A DNA stretch of 64,000 bases from Anseranas semipalmata. Its lineage: Eukaryota > Chordata > Aves > Anseriformes > Anseranatidae. Below the pieces are notes generated by a model, which was not told the origin of the DNA, did not search any database, and worked only from the letters and a program-made list of their open reading frames with translations. The DNA lies in the NCBI GenBank assembly GCA_013399115.1, contig VXAA01004234.1, forward strand, positions 338,943 to 402,942, in the 5' to 3' direction. This document shows, piece by piece, positions 24,101 through 36,755 of the stretch (the stretch's first letter is position 1; every line of letters begins with the position of its first letter). The position numbers and the translations under genes were made by a program.

Positions 24101-26629
24101 TTAGGGCGTTAGCTTAGAAATGATGAACTAATTTCTCTGCTTTCGAATAGACATGAGGCAAATGGCTTAGGGTTACATTAGAGAAAGGGTTGTTTCCGGG
24201 TGGCTCACAATGGCACAAACGATCCTCAGTCAATTTTAACACTGAGATCAACAACTATGTTGAGCTGGGTTATTCAGGAGGAGTCTGAAGTGTAATGATG
24301 CCTCCATACTATTTGATTTTCATTTAAAATGAACTTTTTTTTTTTCATATTTCTTTGGAAAACTCTTTGCCCTCCAATATTGGGCTTCAGCAGAAACATA
24401 TTTTAACTGTTCCACTAAAAAGTTTCTCTATTTAGTTACTCACATCTAAGTGAATGGAAGTTCAGATGAACTTTGGGAAAGGTGTTTGGTCTAAAAACAT
24501 AAATAAACAGCAACTTAAAATTTGTTCCGCCTGCTTAGAGTGATTTATGGGGACAGAGCACAAGAGAGCACCCAGGACAGTTGACTCTTTGTGGAAACTC
24601 TTGGCATTGACTGTGATGTGATCTTTAGGTTTCCTTAGAGTGGTTCAATGTCTTTCTTTATCTGTTGGCTTAAAATTTTCATTTTTGTCTGCTTTTTTCA
24701 CTTTTTCCCCATACTTTTCTTTCAGTTATTGCTCAAACTGAAAATGGGAAAACATGGAAGGTGATAGGAAAAGAAAATGGATAAACCAGAAATACCAACA
24801 GTTTGACCCTCTCTTTGTACTTCCAGAAAACAAGCACACATTGAGAAAAAAAATATGGAACCTCCTGAGATAAAATCAGTCATACTCCTATTGGATCAAA
24901 ACAGCAGAGAAACTCAAAGAAAAGAAAGGAGAGAGGGAAGTTTTTTTTTGTCATTTTTTGTTTGTTTGTTTGTGTTTTTTGTTTGTTTAGTTCTTTTTTC
25001 TGTTTGTTTGTTTTTAAGAAGCAGAAAAAAATTACTTTGGAAAATTTTTTGTGATTCTTCTAACTGAATAATAGGTATGCCTTGTGCTCTCTGTACAGTT
25101 AGGATTTCCTTTGACACCTGCATGGATCATCGCCAGGGAAAGGGGCAGAACTAGGCCACAGTCAGCTCTCAGATGTAGATTATTTCCTACAAGACAGCAT
25201 GACTTATGTCTTGGCTAGGGCAACAGTGCAAATATTTTCTCACTGATACTATTGCTTTACTTTCTGTCCCAATTATTTGTGAGTTTGGATAGTCAGACTC
25301 ATCAGTCAAAATTACCAAATTTACACTTTGTGAGAAGCAAGCTGGAGCTACTTACAGACCCACCGTGGCTTTCCTTTTGGAGGATGTGAATAAAGGTGTT
25401 TCGAGAGGGGAAAAAGGGATGTGTCTATGTAGCTGGAGTGCTACACGGGCTGCAAATATCTTTTGATCAGCAGGAATAAGATCGTGAGGGCCAGGGAAAA
25501 TCCACAGAAGAGTAAAGACTTAAACCAAGAAGTTTCCCAATTTTAGTTATTTTCCCCTGAATTCTTAGGCTTTTTAGACTAGTTTCTGGCTGAATTAATG
25601 GGAGAAGAAAGACCTCAAAAATGTAGCAAGCACAGAACAATAATTCTGCTGTTACATCAAAGGTTTATCTGCGGTCTTTATGTAGTTAATTTGGAGATTG
25701 CTCTTTATTTTTCATTTCTTAATGGTGAATTTATCTGCAGTATCTAAATTTAGGGTATAAATAAAGTATAAAACTAAAAACAAAAAATGATCTGTAACCT
25801 TGTGGGGTGGTGATCATGTTAAAAAGTAAAGCTATTGCTAATCAGCTGTCTTGTTGGCAAGCAGAGAAAGAATTGAGCATATCTGGAGAATAAAACATCC
25901 CCTGACCTCCAGAAAATGGGCAGTGGGATCCATTACCATGGTGGCTCTAGGAAGCTTGGTTTTTTTGATGTACCTATACAGAGTCAGTTGGTGAGTTCAG
26001 TGTCTGTCCTCTTGACTCCTTTTGTTCGTGAGCCACAAATACCAACATGGTATTAAGGGTAAAGGAATCAGAAATCCTAAATTTCTAGTTATATCTTCTG
26101 CTTTGTCCCAAGATCAGTTCTTATTAGAAAACAGGATTATGGTTTGTCTTGTGACATAAAGCTGAGCAACTTCTCAGATGGTTTAGTAGCAACCTTCTTT
26201 CTAGTTTAGCTTAGATTTAAGGAATAACTATCCTTATTTCTCAAAATACCAAAGTTTGTTCTTAGTGCAGCTTTTTGTTTCTCTAACCTTGAGGTTGATA
26301 AATATTATGCAAATATTTTGAGTTTTATATATGCTTAATATTTCTTATCCTAAAAGTGGGAGACAGTATGTTCTTAAGCATTTTGTTCACCCAGGGAAAG
26401 CAGAGTCTATTTTCTTCCCTCGGTGGAGCGAGAGCATGGTTCCTCTGTTGATTCAGGACACTGGTGGGACAATGAATTGCATGTTGGCAATTCACATTTC
26501 CTCTAGCCTCTGGATAAAGGATTTGAGTTTTGTGCATGCTGCCAATCCTTTAACGATCTTACACACCCTATAATCACCCTAAAAATTTGGAATAAAAGGG
26601 AAAAAAAGGACTGAAAAGGAATTGAAAAA
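21141..26629. other. single-copy noncoding DNA
   Basis: About 5.5 kb with no recognised gene or interspersed repeat. A T15 run lies at 23671-23685, with a small GC-richer patch near 23750-23870. The two long frames over that patch (23467-24030 minus; 23654-23992 plus) overlap each other, read through the homopolymer and show no domain. I do not call them genes. Confidence 0.5.
24945..25016. repeat. GTTT-rich low-complexity tract
   Basis: Imperfect GTTT repeats interspersed with T-runs. Confidence 0.88.
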
Positions 26630-26810
26630 TCCTGCGGGCTGCCTTAGCCAAGTATCTTGGACTTTAGAGTTATTCGATCATTAGTCTAAGTATGGATAAT
26701 CAGTGTAACGCTAAATAAAGAAATTATACACTGAAATGGAAAATTCACTTCGTAAAAGCCTGAAGAATTATTTATTTTCTGGAAGCTAACACTCCCAGTG
26801 AAAGGCAAAT
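26630..26810. promoter_or_regulatory. candidate conserved noncoding element (weak)
   Basis: A repeat-free stretch with CpGs inside AT-rich words (ttattcgatcattag, gtaacgctaaataaag, ttcgtaaaag) and a TGGATAATCAG word. Only composition supports this. Confidence 0.25.
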
Positions 26811-29680
26811 GTTATTTCCCCCCTGTTGTGCATTGCTTCTTGAGGTGTTTAGCTAGTATGTATGCCTGTATGTTTATTTCTTATAATACTTCACTGCTAG
26901 GATTCCTTTATGAAGTATGGCTACACAACATGCCAATGTTGCCAAAGAAATGTTGAGAAATACAGGAAAGTTAAGTCTTGATTATGCTGAGTTAATGTAA
27001 GTTAAACTCAACTCAGGTTTTTAACCTTACCTTATTTCCCACACAAAATTGCTCTTCCCTGGCTTCTGTGTCTGTTTTAAGCAAGGACACTAAATTAAAA
27101 TTTAAGACACTTCCAGTCAGGTTGGTATTGCTAATCTTTGCACTGAGGATGCCATGGTGGATTGAAGAGTGTCCGCAACACAGGCCAATTTCCCAGAAGC
27201 AACTGGAAAAAAGTAAGTCAATTGCATAAATACAAACACATACACACATAGAAAACAGGGATTTGATCCAGAAGTATTTGCAATGGGGATAGGAGGATGT
27301 AATGACAGTTGTGGCTGCTTACAAGCAGGAAAGGTACAGCACTGTTCAGACTTTGGGGTCAACTTTTTCCAGCTATCTCTGCTGTGAAGATACAGTGAAA
27401 GACAAAATCTTTGCCCCAAAGAATTTACAGTCTAGAAATTAATAAGAAGAGGGAAGAAATATATTTTGGCTAAACTATGAGTCAAGAAGACAAGAATAAC
27501 GACATTATACTGGGTGACACAGCCATGTCAAGCTCTGGCACAAATGGAAATATCTCATTGCACACCAAGATATTAGCCACTCAGAGGAGGCTTTTATATT
27601 TAAATATGCCAGAGTACTTGACTAGATTATGGTTCTATGATACAGGTATATATGGAATGAAGACAGATCCATGCTTGCTTTGAATAACAGAGTGATGGTC
27701 ATGCAGAATTATTAACCTTGACTCTAGAAATGTAACAGCCATTCACCTGTGTCTGTCTCCCATGGCCAATTATTCCAGGTGCAACTTTGTGATACCAAGA
27801 CCATACTGTTACTGATTCCAGAAACAAGCTACTCTGGTGTATTCTCATATTCATCCTAAATGCACATGCTGTGACCATATTCTTAGTTATTTGCTTGACT
27901 TTTATGGAAGAGCTTGTTAGAACACTGGCAATCAAAGTTCACCTGAAACTATCAGATAAGTGTCCTCAGCCTGAAACTAGATTTGTCTATGTCATATAGG
28001 CTGTTTTGCCGTGATAATCTTTTCATCTGTTCATTAAAGATTTTCCACATTTAATAGACTATTAGCCCTTAAAACAGAAGAATTTACTGCAAAAACATTG
28101 GTGCAAAAATTCCTTTTGTAAGGCAATACATGCCTTTCTCACTGTTGATTAACTGTGACTCTGGATCTTCAAATTGTTTCTATTTCTGTCCTTTCAGTCT
28201 CAATACTTTCTGCTTTGCCTGAACTTATAGCACCTGAATTTATCCAGCCAGAGAATGCAAAGAGAATTCCTGCTTTATTCCAGCAAAACCCATCTCAGAG
28301 ATTTAAAGTCATTTGTGGAATTTAAACAGTATTCCTTCATTTCAGTTGGGCAGATGTTAAATTTTAATGCTAGGCGTATGAAGAAAATAGTCCTAGCTGT
28401 GTTTGTGTGATTTATTTATTTATTTATTTGCGCATGTGTCTGTGTCACTTTCTTCATCTGAGAGCACACAGAGCAAGTACTGTAATTCTGTGTAAATTCA
28501 TGGCATGTGGGCTTTTTGTACCACCAATTTATTCACCTTGGATGTCTGTAGTGCAGGAGTGATATAACCTTTAAATTATAATGATGTACTTTGCAGGCAC
28601 AGTCCAAGTATCTGTATGATTTCTGAAGACACTAGTTGAAGAATTAAGTTGAATTCCTCTGTGATCTTGCCTCCCCACATATTCCATGGTTGCATTCACA
28701 TTATATATGAAACTGTGGTAGCACAGTCATATTGTCCTCCTGATTTTATGTGATTCCTTTATACTGAAACACTTTTTCTAATGTGATTGGGCTAAAGCTG
28801 TAAGCTATCCACCTTTGTTTCTAGGGATTTAGTTTTCTGAAGACACTTGCCAGACTGTTGAACACAACGGGCAGGGACTCTCCCCACCCAATAAACTAAG
28901 GTCATAACCTGCACAGACAATGCCTAACGGTCAAGGTTTATTGGTTCCTTCATGATCACACTGAAGTTAATCGTTTGGTAGTGAAATAAATCAGATATGA
29001 CTCCATAAAGGGAGAGCAATTAATTACTATGTGCTAGTCAGATAGAACAACATACCAAGAGACAAATTCTTTACTTTAACAAGATGGTTCTGCATAGACA
29101 AAGGTGAAAAGGTCAAGTTGGTTATGGAACATCATGCAGCAGAACAGAAGTGCACACAGGTCCTAGATCTCATCCCTATGCCATCTCCTCTGATTGGTGT
29201 AGCTCCTGCAGGTCCAAGAGCTTACCAGGACCATTATGTGGAATAAAATAAGTCTCGAGGCTGAATAATGACAGAGATTTTCCAAGGGTGAGATCTGTGG
29301 GAGTAATTGAAAGCCTGGTGGCATCCTACATGCATTTAAATGTGAGTGGACAGAGGACCAGAGGACATACCCATATAGTGCTTAGAGAGAGCAATCCTGA
29401 GTTGTCAGGAGTGGACAGAGCAAATAACCTCAGAAGCCTTTGCCATCTCTAATTTTAATGATTCCTTGAGCTGTATGGTTTAGAAATACCGGGACTTGTA
29501 TCTAAATGATTCACGAGCTTTGCACACCCAAGGAATGCTTTAGCTGTCATGACATTCTGTAATAGGCTTGGCACCGACCAAGACAGGAAAAACAAGCCAT
29601 CATCTCGGCCTGACTTTGCCAGAAAAGTCTCTGGTTTCTCCCCACTGATGAAAGTTGTCATTTCTCCTGTAGTTTCCAGT
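26811..29680. other. single-copy noncoding DNA
   Basis: No gene or interspersed repeat recognised. A short TTTA repeat lies at 28411-28429. Confidence 0.5.
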
Positions 29681-29714
29681 GCGTGTCACTGGCAGAGAGG
29701 AGGTGGAGGGAAAG

Positions 29715-29732
29715 AAAAAAAAAAAAAAAAAA
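29715..29732. repeat. 18-base A homopolymer
   Basis: A18 following gggaaag. No retroposed transcript is recognised upstream. Confidence 0.95.
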
Positions 29733-29789
29733 CTCAAATCCAAAAAGTCATCATAACAAACTTGCTGCTGAGTGAAGTTGCTGTTTGGC

Positions 29790-30000
29790 TGAGCGTGGTG
29801 ACTGCTGTGCTGTGACAGATCCTGTCAGAGAGGCACTGCCCCAGCTTGCAGGTGTAAGCATGACCTATCAAACTGAATGGGAGCTGACAGAAGGGATTTC
29901 TGCAACGTGAAATGGAGAGCTGACATGAAAACAGTGACGTGTGAGGGACTGAATCACCGCAAGCACAGCTGTCACAGATGATGTCCAGAGACATGACAGG
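29790..30000. promoter_or_regulatory. cluster of TGACAG/CTGTCA sites, candidate TALE-homeodomain element
   Basis: Exact TGACAG or CTGTCA hexamers occur at 29813-29818, 29822-29827, 29885-29890, 29969-29974 and 29994-29999. The first two form an inverted pair with a 3-base spacer. A near match, TGACAT, lies at 29921. TGACAG is the core recognised by MEIS/PKNOX/TGIF-class TALE homeodomain proteins. Five sites in about 190 bp compares with about 0.1 expected for random sequence. Regulatory function is inferred. Confidence 0.45.
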
Positions 30001-30094
30001 AGAATACTAACTTTACTTGATGTCAGTTTAGTTGTCCTTTGTGTTTGGAAGAGTAACTGTTAGGAAGGGGAAAATTCTAAAAGCACAAAGGGGT

Positions 30095-30130
30095 AAAAAA
30101 ATAAAATAAAAATAAAATAAAAAATAAAAA
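30095..30130. repeat. AAAAT-rich simple repeat
   Basis: Imperfect AAAAT units. Confidence 0.9.
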
Positions 30131-30775
30131 TCACATGAACATCCATTTCAGCTTGATGTCTAAAACAATTTTTGTATTTTCTTGCAACACTACTAATATA
30201 GGCACTTTTGTGTGTTGGTTGAAGGTTTTGTTGTTGTTGTTTGTTTGTTTTATTTTGTTTAGTTTGGGCATGCTTTCTTCTGGCTAGAGCAATGGTTTTG
30301 CATATACTGTTTTAATACTTACATTTTATTCACTCTACTGACAACACTGAAGAAGACTTGCTATAACTGCTGCTATCAGCTAATTACTCATACCTCTACA
30401 AGGATAAACAGTCAGTTACCTTTTATTTTCACAGAAACGAGTGAGAATTGTCTGAGGAAAATAATAAAACTCTGTACTAAAACATGTGACATTTGTGTCT
30501 CATCGTGTTACTGACTTCCTGCATTGGACAATCACTTTGTATCTGTTACTCTTCCTGACACACTTGTATGTAGTTCACCAACTCCTTGGATCAGGAGCAA
30601 TCTCTTCCTTGTACCTTTCCAAGTGCAATCAAGTCTCACCTACAACAGGTGCCCTCAGACTGTGTTTTATAAATGAGAAATGTCTTAACTATGTTGAGAT
30701 TACAATATATGGAGAGAAAGCTCTTCACTTTGTTATGAATTATACTGCAGTGACCAGAATTAGGACTTCAAGGCG

Positions 30776-30795
30776 CTGGTGGTGAAAACCACCAG
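30776..30795. repeat. perfect 8-bp hairpin with GAAA loop
   Basis: ctggtggt (30776-30783), loop gaaa (30784-30787), accaccag (30788-30795). The perfect stem with a GNRA-type loop would be stable in RNA, but it is isolated and may be chance. Confidence 0.6.
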
Positions 30796-32845
30796 GAGTG
30801 GTGATGTTGGATAGATGCTAAGGACGTCCCAGTCCAAGAGAGAGTAGACTGATAATGATCTTACTAATGACTCTGCCTGTGCCAGGCTGGATGCTTTACT
30901 CTGACATGAAGGTAGTGAGATACGTGACAGGCAGTCCTTGAAACAGGAAACAGGGCTCCCACTTCTCCCATATTTCTGGCTTTAACTGGAGCACCAAATA
31001 TGTCTCTCTAAGCTCCAGGGCAAAGAGGACTCTGAAATCTTTCCATTCTCTGTGACAGGAGTGCCCTGATGTAGATCCAACCCAAGACTAGTTATTTATT
31101 GTTGTTTTTCTGAAAAGTCTGGAGGCAGATCTGAGAACCACTCTAAGACTTCTGAGATCAAGCATTAGGCATGGTCTAATTAACTTCAGAAAGGCTTTCA
31201 TTAATTTCTCCCTTTTATTGATCCACCTTTAACTTTTGAAGGAAATCACATAAACATGCATGTAGTCTCTCTTTTCTACTCTTTCTTTTCTGCAAAATTT
31301 GCTATCTCCTGAGTATCCAACCTCAATTCCTAGGACCTGAGTGGAAAGATTAACACGTTTTTCTGCTCCAAATCTTACCATGTTTGGACTCGGGATGAGA
31401 CTCTTGGCAGAGGTGTCAGGATTACATCTGCAAGGGGCAATCTACATAAGGACACCAGTGAATCAATAACCAGCCAGTACAGTAAGCAGCCAGACTGTAC
31501 ACAAGGACAGTTGAAAATCTGGACAAGGACAGCACAGGAAGTATGTTTTAAATTACTGGTCCCTGTTGATAGTGTAGGATTGAAGACTCTGTACAATACA
31601 GTCCTCAATCCTGAAGGGAAAACGGGTTCATGGTACTAGGTCCTAACAAGTTGTCATGACCAGCGTGAGTTTCCAGGTCTCAGAAATTAGTAAGCATAGC
31701 TTGAATTAAAAGGGACTCTGCCCCATCGGTGCTGGAGGAAGAGCAAGGTGACTCATGGCTACACTGCAGTGCTTGGACAGCCTGCATCAGGATATGGGAT
31801 CTCATCCATTCCATGCCCCTCATAGAGGTGCTAGTGAGCATCATGGAGTCAGAATATTTTTAAGTGCTAGAAAGATAGGAAATGCATTATTAGCAAACAT
31901 TTCAGTACTACCCATTAACTATACTCCTGTCTTTCCCTTATCTTGATATTTTGTCACTAAAATGCCATATTGCTACTTAAATAGGGGAATTCTGCTTTTT
32001 GTTTATTTTATTGTTTGCCATACGTTGGGCCTCATGAGCAAAGACAGTTTGTTGTACCTTATGGCTGTTTTTCCATACTGAGAAACCATTTCGAGTAGAT
32101 TGATTGCTAACATATAAAAAGAGAGGGAAAGTCTACTTCATGTATTGCCATATTACCAAATACCTGGGAGAGAAAAGCTGTATACTGAATAAGTGTTCGT
32201 GCATATCTTAATACAGATAGAGAAGGAAAGCATATATGTGCCTCTACTTACCTCAGGAGTTCTGATTTAATCTCTTCAAGAAATTTAGGTCCTTATCTGA
32301 GGAGTTTCCAATATTTAGCAACAGAATTATTAAAAGCATTTCTTCGGCCAGTGAGTAACCAGGAGAACAAAAGCTCATTGAGTTGCACTATTGCTACCAT
32401 TGGTCACTTAGTTTTCTGTATAGCACCATTTCTTTCACACAGTGATGCTGATTTTCTTATGAGTCTTCTGTGCTCTGCTTTCTGATTTGTAGGAAAACAA
32501 ATGAGGCTACCAAAGCTTCTGGGTTTGCTCAGGGTGGTAGTTTTTCTGTTAGTTATTGTTATTATGGGACATTTACAATTGAGCTCCTGCTTATCCATCT
32601 AGTCACATAAAATCCAGTATCTTGATATTCAAGTCAGTAAAGTTCATGTGGAAATGAGGAAGAAGTTCTATATACTTAGGGCAAGTAATCACTTATGCAG
32701 ATTACCAAATGATGTGGTAAATTCTCCCTTCCAGGTAGTCTCCAAATTAGGGTGACAAAAAAGACTTCTGACTCCATAGAAATTCTGGGAGAAATGCTAA
32801 GACCAATGGGTGAGTATTTTTGACGTCCATGTTAAGAACATACCT

Positions 32846-33546
32846 TTGAGAGACCAGGCACGTTGACGCTGGATGGGGCACACCTAACCAGGTGGGGTAA
32901 GAGTGCTCTGGGCAGCAAGCTGGCTGGGCTTATTAGCAGAGCTTTAAACTAGATTCAGTGGGGGAAGGGGATGTACTTCTGAGTGACAGAGAAGAACCAG
33001 AAAACACTGATACTTTAGGAAGCAACAGGGAAACACCTGTGAATTGTCCCAGAGGAATTAGGGAGGGCTCCTCTAAAAAGGTGGTGCAGCTGACAGCCCA
33101 GCTGAAGTGCCTCTGCACCAATGCACAAAGCATGGCAAACAAGCAGGAGGAGTTGGAAACTGTGGTGCAATTCGAAAACTATGACCACCAGTTATGATTG
33201 ATGGGACAAATCACACAACTGGAACACTGCAATTGAGGGCTACAAGCTTTTCAGAAGAGATAGGCAGGGAGGGAGGGAGAGGGGTGTTGCCCTCTATGTT
33301 AAGAAATAGATAGATTATGAAGAGTTGCCTCTGGGAAACAGACACAAAAAGGCTGAGAGCTTGTGGGTAAAAATTAAGGGCACATCGTTTGCCTCAGTCT
33401 TTACTGGCAGTCAGGCTTCCCACATCTCTCAAGCCCCTGAACCTCTAGGCAGGTTGGGGGAACAAAGTCCCTCCCACTGTCTGATCCTCCCTAAAAGTGA
33501 TCTTTAAGGTGCCTTCCAACCTAAGCTCTCCTATGATTCTATGATA
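32846..33546 (+). mobile_element. CR1 LINE retaining ORF1 end and ORF2 start, internally deleted
   Basis: This CR1 did not lose its 5' half in the usual way. In order it shows: (1) the C-terminus of ORF1 at 32866-32952, ending in LDGAHLTRWGK and ISRALN then a stop; (2) the inter-ORF region and the start of ORF2 (open 32958-33197) with LKCLCTNAQSMANKQEELE, the N-terminus of the endonuclease; (3) further endonuclease sequence with frameshifts and stops (actggaacactgcaattgag, gggtgttgccctctatgtta, agcttgtgggtaaaaattaa); (4) a jump to the pre-polymerase block FASVFTGSQASHIS; (5) a jump to the 3' UTR end (aaggtgccttccaacctaag) and tail. Most of the polymerase is missing. Confidence 0.87.
32866..32952 (+). 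pseudogene. CR1 ORF1 C-terminal remnant (esterase-like end)
   Basis: Twenty-eight codons ending at TAG (32950-32952). They contain D-G-A-H, which corresponds to the Asp-x-x-His at the end of the SGNH-esterase-like ORF1 domain of CR1 elements. The LTRWGK and LAGLISRALN segments are the usual continuation. The upstream part of ORF1 is absent. Confidence 0.7.
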
Positions 33547-36043
33547 CGATTAAGAAACATGTCACGAGAGAGGATCACAGAATTGCTTTCTGGTCTTAAG
33601 CTCTATGATGATGGTGTACCTTTCTGTTTGTAGTTTTTTATGCAGTAGAATTATAACAAAAATATGTAAGATTTTGAACTGACCCTCCAATTTCATCTTC
33701 CTGAACTTAAACTGAAATCAAGTTTGCTCAAGCATTTATTTTACCATTCTATTAGTCTATTTTAACTCTTTAACTTAATGCTATGACAAAACAGAAATGA
33801 TGTCATCTATTACAAGCCTATATGCTGATAAATAAAATCTTCCAAACTGGTGTGACCACAGGTAGCATACATGCATTCATTCTCAATGGCATTGTGCAAA
33901 CACACAATCCCTGAGAGAAATCACAGTTTATGACTGAAATTATTCAATGGAGGGAGCCCTAAATGATAAGTCATTTATTCTGTTGGCTTAGTTACAATAT
34001 CTGATTTGATGTGTTCTTCAAGAAAAGCTTGAATTAGGCTTGGGTTATATAGTAAAAAGGCAGAAAGTATTAGAATTAATATTTTCTAACGAGGATAGAA
34101 TAGACTAGAAGTAACTAGAAGTTTTTTCTGACCTTATGTAAGACCCTTTTCCTTCCCCTATCATCTATCTGCTTTCTTCATATATAAAGTGCTTGAGGCA
34201 GAGATCCACTCTCCTTGTGAGTCTAAGTCTACAGAAGTCTGTAAGAGCATTTCCATTGATTTCTCAGGACTCCAGATCAGCCCATCAGCAATGGTACAGT
34301 GCCTGCTTCAGTTGAGACACAATAGCATCTGAAACCTCCAGGTGCTCTCATGTTGCAAATAACAACAAATATCAGATCAAGCTCATTCATCTGGCTGTGC
34401 AATGAGATAATAACTAGATCTGATCAAAACCTAGAAATACTATTTCTACACACTATTTCCATTTTTTTATTTGTTTCAGTTGAGGGAAAAGTAGCCAAAA
34501 TTACAGAAATTTCTTAAAGGTGGAATTACTGAAGCATTTCCTTTCACAAAAATTGAAACAATCATATTCAAACTTCAGACATAAACAGCCTAAAGTGCAT
34601 CCTTTCAGGTAAATGGTACTGAAGTAATAAAACTGAAATTAAGAATTTTGAAACTATTCAAATAAAATGTCTCAAATTATTCTTGATTTTCTGAAATTCC
34701 GTTGAAGTCGCTGTATATCAACAGCATTTTAGAATTTAGGGAAACCACCATTTTTTTATAGAATACTATTTTATCCAAAAATAATTCAGTCTTTTCTAAC
34801 ACAAATTAATTTTGACCATGGGACAAACCACAGAATAAATGATACATGTTAATCAAAGATCTAACAAATTGCTCAGAAATAGTGAGATTATGTGATATAT
34901 TTTCTTTCCTTGAGAATCATATGCATATATGACACAAGCCTCCATATAATAAAAGACTGGGAAGAAACTAACTATGTTTAAACATTTCTTATCCATTATC
35001 TTGAGTTTCTGCTACTATGTGACAAATCATTAGTTGTAGTGTAAGGCAAGCTTTAAAAATGTAATTACTTAATCATGCAGTTAGTTCCCCATCAATCCTA
35101 CCAGCACTTATTCTTAACTAGCTTTAAAGAACAAAATTAGGAGTAATTTGTAAGCAAAAGTAATTGAGGAAAGGCTGATATTGCCAAGGTGTTGACAGCA
35201 CAGCACATGGTGTTGTTTCTTTTAATTCCACAGCAAAGCAGTGGTCTGCAAACTTTGCTGAACAGCGCTGCTGGCTGTCTGGGGGGTGCAGCCTCAAAAC
35301 ATGTCTCTGTGCCCTGCTGTTGTGGTCAGGAATGAGCATTTTGCTCATTTTGTGTCTGGTGCTCAACACTTGCATCTTCAAGGGTGGCAGGAAAAAGCTG
35401 TGGGGTAATTCAGTAGGAGGGAGCGAGGATGGGTTCAAGACACCTTGATATTAGGCTCACAATGAATCCTGTTTCATTTTCAGAGGTCTCAGAGTTAAGA
35501 ACAGTGTTGACACAGAAAAGGGAAAGGATACATTGAGAGCAAGAAGAAGCAGAGCTTGTAGTCAGTGATTTTTATACTTTCATAAAACTCCAGGGGATCT
35601 AAATTAGGGTAAAGTAGAAATGGAAGGGGAATGGGAAATTTTTAACGTGTTTTGTTTCATTGGAAAGTGTAGATTTGACAAAGCTTAAACTCTCACCAGG
35701 AAAAGATTACTTTTAATACTTTTCTCACCTGTGAAAATTTTGAAGAATATTTATTCAAATATCTAGTCTTGGCATTTCCCAGGATGAAAAACTGCAGTGT
35801 CTTGGTTTAAATCAACTGGTGAACTACAGTGTGCACGTACTGTCTAACTACGAACCTATTTATTTGCACAACACAATCCTGAAATAGACAAAATGAAAAT
35901 GAATCATTTTGAAAATGTTAAAATAATATACGTTAAAAAATAAACAAATAAGAGATGAGATTACTTTGGTTATGCTTTTCCTTGAAATAATCAGTTAGTT
36001 GAGCTGGCTAGAAATAAACCTGTTCTGCAAGCAAGTCCATTAC
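33547..36043. other. single-copy AT-rich noncoding DNA
   Basis: About 2.5 kb without a recognised gene or interspersed repeat. Confidence 0.5.
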
Positions 36044-36071
36044 AAAAAAAAAAAAAAAAAAAAAAAAAAAA
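36044..36071. repeat. 28-base A homopolymer
   Basis: An uninterrupted A28 run. The upstream sequence does not resemble a processed transcript that I recognise. Confidence 0.95.
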
Positions 36072-36469
36072 TTATGAAGACAGAAGGGAAATAAAATGGA
36101 GAGATATTTTAGGGGAAAAAGATACAGATCGATGTGTTTTCAGGATTTCCTTTTCCTGAGCTTATTTTGTTCCCATGCATGATGCTGTACATGGAGTTAG
36201 ACTGAGGAGATTCCTCAAAAAGAGTTCTGCAGTCTGTGGAGGAGAAAAAGACCAAGGATAACCAAGTCAGCTGACAAGAAATCAAGGATTTTTCCAGTGG
36301 AAACTTTGTTCCTTTTTATCAAATATTTCGTGGAAGTTAATGTCAAGATGTTTCTATTTTGCAAATTGTATATTTCTGATATGGAAATTTGGTCTCTATT
36401 TGGAGGAGTTAGATCAGTTTTTCCTCTTTTGCAGCAGCCAACAGAGCATTATAAAGTCCCAGGGAAAAT

Positions 36470-36659
36470 AAGGGGAAAGGGAGAGGGAGAGGAAAGAAGA
36501 AAAGAAAAGAAAAAAGAAAAGAGAAAAGAAAAGAAAAGAAAAGAAAAGAAAAGAAAAGAAAAGAAAAGAAAAGAAAAGAAAAGAAAAGAAAAGAAAAGAA
36601 AAGAAAAGAAAAGAAAAGAAAAGAAAGAAAAGAAAAGAAAAGAAAAAGGAAAGAAAAGA
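36470..36659 (+). repeat. (GAAAA)n pentanucleotide array in a 190-bp polypurine tract
   Basis: Every base from 36470 to 36659 is A or G. The core is a GAAAA array with a GGGA/GAGG-rich left shoulder. Such tracts can form triplex (H-DNA). The Lys/Glu-rich and Phe/Leu/Ser-rich frames across it are artefacts. Confidence 0.96.
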
Positions 36660-36738
36660 TGCATTAAGAGTTTTCGGATCCTTTGAGCTATATTCTACAG
36701 GGTGCTTGCAGAGATACAATAGAAGAGTGTCTTGTCAG

Positions 36739-36755
36739 AAAAAAAAAAAAAAAAA
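36739..36755. repeat. 17-base A homopolymer
   Basis: An A17 run 80 bp right of the GAAAA array. Confidence 0.93.

Larger units (their letters stand above)
30001..32845. other. single-copy noncoding DNA
   Basis: No supported gene. Contains an AAAAT-rich tract (30095-30130), a GTT/GTTT tract (30227-30261) and a short hairpin (30776-30795). Confidence 0.5.

Noticed and set aside
36297..36719. Long frames across the GAAAA array on both strands
   Set aside because: Same reason: simple-repeat translation.
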